Positions 57,901-64,000 of a stretch of 64,000 bases of DNA are shown one piece after another. Position 1 is the first letter of the stretch. Each line of letters starts with the position of its first letter. Source of the stretch: Mikania micrantha (taxonomy: Eukaryota; Streptophyta; Magnoliopsida; Asterales; Asteraceae); NCBI GenBank assembly GCA_009363875.1, contig CM018689.1, forward strand, positions 1,774,501-1,838,500. The letters run 5' to 3'. The notes under the pieces are model-generated. The model saw nothing but the letters and a program-made list of their open reading frames with translations, did not search any database and was not told where the DNA came from. The translations under genes were made by a program, and so were the position numbers.

Positions 57901-60578
57901 TGTGACACCTCGCAGTTTTCAGGTCAGCAATTTCTTTAATTAAAAAATATTTTATATTATTAAATCATACATGGCACTAGAATTGGTTTAAATTAGTATC
58001 ATACGTGGCACGATAGTTTAAACACAAACAATCACATTGTAAATCAACGAATTTTCGAAAAGTGAACACACGTGTCTTAAACTCACGAGCGTTGGTGAAT
58101 TATCGAACAAAGAAAACAAACGAACAATAATGGATGAAGTGTTAACACATAACAAACAAAATCAGGACGAAAGTCGAAAAATGATAATTAATAACTGAAA
58201 ACCGGACGAAAAATGAGTCAAACAAATGAATTTGGGCAACTGGATCTGCCCTAGACCCATCGCGGTACACGATGGGCTTGGTGAAATCCTTCGCGGTATT
58301 GAACTTCTCCGAAAGTCATCGCGGTATGCCATGACCGATCATTTTACACCTTGGCGATACGTGATGTGCACCGGTGGAGAACCCGACTATTTTGTCCTTG
58401 GTGGTACGCTAAGGCCCCTAGAGCCTTTAAACTCTATAAAAGCCAACCCATTTCTTTCATTTCATTCCTTTACTCAATTTCTCTCGAACCCACAACATAC
58501 CTCTGACCAAGAACCTATGCAAACACCACCTTCAACCTCCAGGAGTTATCTAGGAGCTGGTATTGAAGCTACATTGGAGTTTTGAATATTAGAAGCTTGA
58601 AGAAGGAGCTAACTACTTGATTTCAGCTATCAACACACAAGAACACCTATCATCAGCCACTCGAGGAGCTTGTTACCACCTACTCAGCCTCATCTCAGCC
58701 TTCTTGAGCCTTTAAAGGTAGTCTCTTACGGGTAATATTGCCTTTGAACACACATGCAACACTAAACGTGACACATGCATGACTTTGTGGGCTTTGAAAC
58801 ATGAGTTTAGTGTCTTGATTACTGATTTAAAGTTTTGAAACAGTTTATTTGAGATATTGATGTCACTTAGTTAAGATTTGTGCTCTTTCTATAAAAGGAA
58901 ACTTTTGTAGTAAAGGATAATGCTAGATAGTGACTTAGACATGATATATATGTTTAAATGATGAATTATGGTTAATTTTGTGTATAATGACATGTTAGAA
59001 AGGTTAAATTTGATGGAATGAATGATTGGTGCACATGTTTCTAATTATAGAAACATTTGTCAAAAGAAATTTCCATGCATGCTGATTTCTACTATGTTTA
59101 AGTGTTTTTATGATGATAATGGTCTTATGAACATATTTGAATGGCTAGATTTTGATAAAAATGAGTTTTGTTGTGAACTATCCATTAATAGTAACTTTAA
59201 TTGGGGATTTTTGTAAATAAAGGTGTATGGTCATATTAAAGAGTGAAATATAATTGTAAATGTTTTCTTATGATGATATGAAAGTATTGGCATGATAAAT
59301 TGAATAACAAACATGATTAAATGCAGCAACTTACTAAATATAGTAACTTTTGTTGCGTATAGAGGAAATATGTTAACACTTGATATTATGTGACGATGTG
59401 CTAAGCGATAACATGAACATTTAGGGAAAAATGCATGCTTAGAATGGTAAAATGTGAATTTGATGGAAACTAACTAAAAATAGAAACCTAATAAAACTAG
59501 AAACTTACCAGAAATGGGAACATTCTAATATTGGAAACTTGTTATAAATAGTAAATGGTGAACACCACCATTAGGCGCCCCTCATTGACCGGTCCCACGA
59601 CCAACATGAGAGAGGTAAATCGCGTGACCCAGGGAAAATTGGGTGGTGCCGGGCTTTGAACATGCTTTATGTGTTTACATGTATTACATGATAATTGACG
59701 CATATTAAACAAACGATAGTAAACTAAACAAGTCACCAACGGTCGTCAAGTCGACACGGTCAATACTGGTCAAACTAGTCAAACACGGTCGAACATTGTC
59801 AAACACGACAACTTCGAGTTGTTGGGCACGAACACGAATATGAACACGAACTCATATATCATGCATGATATAGGTAACAAGTAACGGTCAAACGAGCTTA
59901 GCACTTACACAAGACTCAGTCATAGGTTAGTTTACGGCCTCTTTTTCTATTAAACTGTTTTCAAGCTTTAAACTAGGGGAGAATACATGTAAACTATTTT
60001 TACAAACATTTTTTATGAATGTTGGTTTATTGGGAACAAACTCATAAGTATTGTATATCGTATAACATCCTCGCACAGTCATACTGTTAATGTAAACACA
60101 ACGAGGCGAGCTTAGATAGTACTATTGGGTTTGACAAACCCCACAGGGCGCCAATACTAACTGGAGGTCAGGACGTGTGTATTCTCGACCCATCACGCCA
60201 TTGTTATATGATAAACATGGCGGAGGCAGTAACAAACAGTCTAGTTCGGTAGCGACGCAACTAACACTTAGGGCCTGGCAAACATTACTAAACAACAGTC
60301 ACATGGCAAACTATATTTTCTTACTTACTGTTGATATAAACCTGTAAACTCACCAAATTTATGTTGACACGTTTTTAATATGTATTCTCAGGTAACTATA
60401 ATACTCAAGGCTAAGATTGCACCTAAGGAGCCAACACATAGTCCAACATGCATGCATACTTAACATTTTGAAAACAATTTATGTTATCGTATTACGTAGA
60501 CAATTTATCATTTGTTTAAGCTTTTGCATAACCATTTAAATTCTGTTGTATTACTTATTGAACTATTTTGGGATATTA
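57901..60578 (+). repeat. LTR B3, inserted in H and cut by F
   Basis: Starts TGTGACACCTCGCAG directly in the integrase frame of H, so it is an insertion. TATA box CTATAAAAG is at about 58434-58442, after five GGCGGTACGCGA-type words (58258-58410). ACTATAAATAGT-like words occur from 58880 to 59550. Donor-like CATAG/GTTAG is at about 59927; acceptor-like ATTCTCAG/GTAAC ends at 60391. Relative to B1 about the last 110 bp are missing, where F begins. Confidence 0.85.
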
Positions 60579-60853
60579 TGTGACAACTGGCAATTTCACA
60601 GGTAAATCACAAACATTCATGTGATGGCTCTTCGAAGCAGGCTTGTATCTGGATGGGTGACGATCCATCGAGATGTGAACCTGAATCGGGAACATCAGTG
60701 AAATGAAAAATAAATTCAAAACACCAGCAGAAATGGTTACGGATGCGTCTATTTGGGTGACGACCGAAACAGCTGCATACGCTAGTTAAGTCGTCTGGTC
60801 TTAACTAAGAAAACTGGATAAGTTACCATACACGAACCAATGCCTTAACATAC
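60579..60853 (+). repeat. LTR F, 5' part
   Basis: TGTGACAACTGGCAATTTC resembles the LTR starts TGTGACACCTTGCAAATTC (B1) and TGTGACACCTCGCAG (B3), and it carries the paired stem-loops typical of A, C and D. It is interrupted at 60854 by a copia LTR. Confidence 0.65.
60645..60776 (+). promoter_or_regulatory. paired U3 stem-loops of F
   Basis: 60645-60676: arms GTATCTGGATGG and CCATCGAGATGT (9 of 12) around GTGACGAT. 60745-60776: arms GCGTCTATTTGG and CGAAACAGCTGC (8 of 12) around GTGACGAC. Spacing is 100 bp. The arm sequences differ from those of the other LTRs. Confidence 0.75.
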
Positions 60854-61230
60854 TGTAGAGCCCACTACACGATGAAGACTGACAAAGTCAAACATTGGAA
60901 GAATTTATTTTTTGATAGTTTTTGTAGTTTTCGTGTATAGATATTTTGAATACACCAAGTGTTCGAGTACTCGAAATATTTTTGTGTTAGATTTCGAGTA
61001 CACCTAGATTAGTATAAACAGACGTATTTTGTACTAGTTTAGGTTGGAATCCCGATGCATTTTTTCTCTAAACGTATTGAGGCATCTGTACTCGAACTTC
61101 AGTATTTAATACAAAGATTTCATTTTTCTACTTGCTTTCTTGATTCTAGCATGGATTCCGCACTTGTTAGAGTCTATTAATGATGATTTGTGTGATAAAG
61201 CTACATTCTTGATCCGGTTTGAGACCTACA
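60854..61230 (+). repeat. 5' LTR of a second copia element
   Basis: 377 bp, TGTAGAGCCC to GAGACCTACA, with 5-bp terminal inverted repeats TGTAG and CTACA. It is followed by a PBS. A TATA-like GTATAAAC lies near 61012. Confidence 0.8.
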
Positions 61231-61695
61231 AGTGGTATCAGAGCTTAAGCGCTCTTTTCGTCATCAAGGTAACATCTTTTTCAAGCAAGTTTCTTACTTT
61301 ACCAATCTACTCTACTCTATCTAGCTGCTTTTTAAATTTGGGACTCCAGATCTTAAGAAATATTTTTATAAAATTTTCTTAAGTATTTTCGAGTTCAAAA
61401 TTTTTGAGATCAGCTTTTTCGAGTACAGATAGAGTGTTCAAAGGGGAGTTTCACCACATAGTCTTCGAGTAGATTTTTGCTTCGAGTACACAAGAGTTTC
61501 GATTATAAGATTTCTTCGACAACGACAGAGATTTCGAGTACAACATTATCGAGTACACATAATTTTTCGAGTACTGAATTTTTCGAGTATGGAGTTGTTC
61601 GGATATACTTATCTTCGATTTCAAAAAGATCTTCTGGTACACAGGTTGTTTTAGAACATAAGAGAAAGTGATTGCTTTACTTCGAGTAGTGTTTG
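60955..61695 (+). repeat. TTCGAGTAC motif array in copia LTR and leader
   Basis: About 16 TTCGA or TCGAG words, mostly TTTCGAGTAC or CTTCGAGTA, irregularly spaced across the LTR and the leader up to gag. Confidence 0.85.
61233..61244 (+). promoter_or_regulatory. primer binding site of the second copia element
   Basis: TGGTATCAGAGC two bases after the LTR. Confidence 0.9.
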
Positions 61696-61751
61696 GTGCT
61701 CTGGTCTACTGGGACTTCGTGAACTGTACTTAGAAAATTTTCTGATCAATC

Positions 61752-62671
61752 ATGGCTTCAAAGAATCTGACCAATCTGTCCAATCTACTCAATTTGGACA
61801 ATGAGATCGGCCCTGGAACAAAGCCACCTAGGCTCGTGTCGGGAGACAACTTCCAAGATTGGAAATTCAGATTTCAATCCTTCATCAAGTATACTGATCC
61901 AAAACTTTGGAGGTCAATTGAAGAAGGTCCTTTTGTGCCATCATACCAAAGTGAGATAAATGGTCCTCTTGTTCCTAAGGATCTGGAATTATACACAGAT
62001 AATGATATCTTGATGACGGAAAAGGATGAAAAGGCCTATGCATCAATCACAATAGCTCTTTCGACTGATGTAGCTCATGGTTTTAAAGAACACAAGACGG
62101 AAAAGTAACTGTGGAATGCTTTGGTTGAACGATTTGAAGGCAATGAAGACATGCGAGAAAGTCGCAAGGATATGCTGAGACAGATGTTTAACATGTTCAA
62201 TCACATCAAAGGAGAGTCCCTTGAAGCACAGCTAAATAGATTCACTCATCTGATGACCGAGATGACAAGTTCTGGAATTGAAATGACCAAAGAAGAAGTG
62301 AACAAGAAGCTCCTGAACTCACTACCTTACACTTGGAACTCAAACTGTACTACAATCAAAAGAACAAAGGATATGTACAAGACCTCCCTGAGTGAGCTGA
62401 TTTCTATCATCAATTCCTATGATATGGATGATAAACAGAGAGCACTGAATCATGCCAGCTCCATGGGCATCGCACCTGTGTCAGAAAAATCTGCTCTTTT
62501 GTCAGCTATCAATCTTCAAGCATCAGGGATGCAGCACTATCAGACTTCTTCATCTCAGTCAATATTTGAGACTGCATTTCTATCATCTGGGCAAGCTGGT
62601 TCAGTGTCCAAGATCAGTCTAGAGAGTGAAGAAAATATGTTACTATTTAAAGGTTTTATGAACAGTTATAA
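61752..62671 (+). pseudogene. copia gag (interrupted)
   Basis: MASKNLTNLSNLLNLD start. The Gag core is DNFQDWKFRFQSFIKYTDP, LWRSIEEGPFVPS, LWNALVERFEGNEDMRESR, LEAQLNRFTHLMTEM and LLNSLPYTWNSNC. A TAA stop at 62106-62108 separates two segments that would otherwise be one frame. The frame ends at 62671, where LTR G starts. No zinc knuckle precedes the break. Confidence 0.88.
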
Positions 62672-64000
62672 TGTAACAATTGTAAGAAAATCCCAACAAA
62701 CTTAAAACATTAAATTGTAATTAGATAATAAGGCCCAATAAGATATAAAGGCTCAATCTGATGTGAAGGCCCAAATAGGCCCATTGAAAGCCCAATAAGA
62801 AACTTAGGCCCAATTAGGCCTATTAAGAATTTTAAACAGAACTTAATGTGTGAAGACCCGCATTAACTAATTAAACGTTCTGACTCCCGAGATGAGTTAA
62901 ATAGCCTTTATAAATACCTATTTAAAAATATTTACAATATTAGAAATACGAGAAACGTATTCGGAGAGCGAAAACATTTAATTAGTCAAATATGTTGAAT
63001 ACGCGATATTAACGCGTTTCAACGTAATTAATTAAACGAATAACTTTTAACAGACAAATAAGCATTCTAATATTATTATAAGTTATTTTCACGTAAGTTA
63101 GGAAGAGTCGGGTCGAGAATGATAAACGAAAACGGTATACGATCGCGAGATGGTTCGAATACGCGTTTTATTCTACTTTTAAACCCAAGAAATTAACCTA
63201 ACTATAATGGGGATGTAAACCCTTTTCCCCATATTTCTTTCAGCCGTCACACACACACCTAACTGTGTGTGTGTGTGTCCTCGTTCGAAGTAAACCGAGA
63301 GAAAGAGAGAGGGGCAGCGGCAGATCTTTGGGGCGGAGCACGGCGGCGCTAGGGTGGTTCACGGCGGTGAAACAAACAAACCACATCACCACTCTCCTCT
63401 TCTCACGCACGACAATGTTTCTTTCTTTGGTTTCGTGAGATTTCAACCCTAAAGAGACAAAAATAGAGCCGAAAATGGTGATGGTGTCTCGGTTCCACCC
63501 TATACCGGCGGAGAACCGGTGCAGATCCAAAGGCTTTGACGATGCAGCAAAGGGGAATGAAGATTGGGGTGGTTTTTGAACCCCAAATATCACATGCAGC
63601 GGCGGCTGAGCTCGAGAACCACCACGGGCTGCCACCGAGAGTTGCTAGGGTTCCGCCGGAGAGAAGGCTGCAGTAGGAATTCCTCGTCTTTTCTCTATAT
63701 CCAGCTAGTAGACCAAGCGATATGGTAGTTGTTACGTGCGATGGTGGTGCTTCCCCAGAAGGCTGCCAGCGGTGGTGGTGGTAGTAGGGTTATAGTCGGG
63801 TCATGCTCTTGAGCCGACAACCAAAGGTAAGAACACGACTCTACAAGCTTCGATCTACACATGCATGTCATTTGCTCGTTTGTTTTGTACTAATACGTGG
63901 TTGTGAACGTTTCTCGTGGGTGTGATACATCCCGAATAGGTGGTCATGGGGCTGAAATGAACCATGGTTCGGGTGGAGGTGCAGCAGCCACGGTGGTGGC
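62672..64000 (+). repeat. LTR G, 5' part, runs off the window
   Basis: TGTAACAATTGTAAG begins inside the copia gag frame, with the LTR-type start TGTAACA. A TATA candidate is weak (TAACTATAATGGGG near 63198). A hairpin of ACACACACAC and GTGTGTGTGT arms lies at 63246-63278, and GC-rich, leader-like DNA follows. The minus-strand frame at 63240-63635 shows no domain. Confidence 0.6.

Noticed and set aside
63240..63635. 131-residue minus-strand frame
   Set aside because: Low-complexity translation of CA/TG repeats and GC-rich LTR leader. No domain.

Overview
The window is plant nuclear DNA, most likely from a eudicot. The evidence is a RABA-type small GTPase first exon with a spliceable GT junction, and retroelement primer binding sites matching the 3' end of plant initiator tRNA-Met. 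Almost everything else is nested LTR retrotransposons with long (2.7-4 kb) Tekay-like Ty3 LTRs. The repeat style recalls Asteraceae, but I cannot prove the family from sequence alone. The only convincing host gene is the Rab exon at 2805-3025 (minus). Its second exon is not in the window.

Layout. 1-596: end of a Ty3 LTR. 1225-2145: degenerate foldback repeat. 2805-3025: Rab exon 1. 3995-4586: short non-autonomous Helitron with both termini. 4815-5103: integrase fragment joined to an old LTR (D, 5104-5668 and 18604-21513). D is split by a young, nearly intact Ty3 element (A, 5669-18603) with two 4028-bp LTRs, one 1575-codon gag-pol frame, initiator tRNA-Met PBS, PPT and the 5-bp duplication AATGC. 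21514-24264: Helitron helicase debris and AT-rich repeats. 24265-33098: decayed Ty3 element B1 with an extra coiled-coil reading frame before gag. 33099-42084: decayed Ty1/copia element on the minus strand, split by solo LTR C1 (36083-39692, duplication CAAGT). 42085-48891: minus-strand LTR B2, split by solo LTR C2 (42472-46487, duplication TAAAA). 48892-57900: a further Ty3 element, H, with 5' LTR, PBS, extra coiled-coil frame and gag-pol. It is cut by a staircase of nested plus-strand insertions: LTR B3 at 57901, LTR F at 60579, a copia element at 60854, and LTR G at 62672, which runs off the window.

The main result is shared architecture inside the long LTRs. (1) Five LTRs (A, D, C1, C2, F) carry a pair of stem-loops 100-104 bp apart. 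Each has the almost invariant 8-base core GTGACGAT, flanked by 12-base arms that change from copy to copy yet stay complementary to each other. (2) Downstream of the promoter each LTR lineage carries its own array of a scattered short motif: CGAAT in A, CGAACC in C1 and C2, ATCGATA in D and H, an ACTATAAATAGT palindrome in B. Two copia elements carry comparable CGAAT and TTCGAG arrays. (3) After the array most lineages keep a splice-donor-like AG/GTGAGT, then a conserved block ending TTCTCAG/GTRA, which together look like an intron inside the LTR.

The young element A has an open frame, but its first RNase H catalytic Asp appears to be Asn. It may be a recent copy that depended on enzymes made by relatives.
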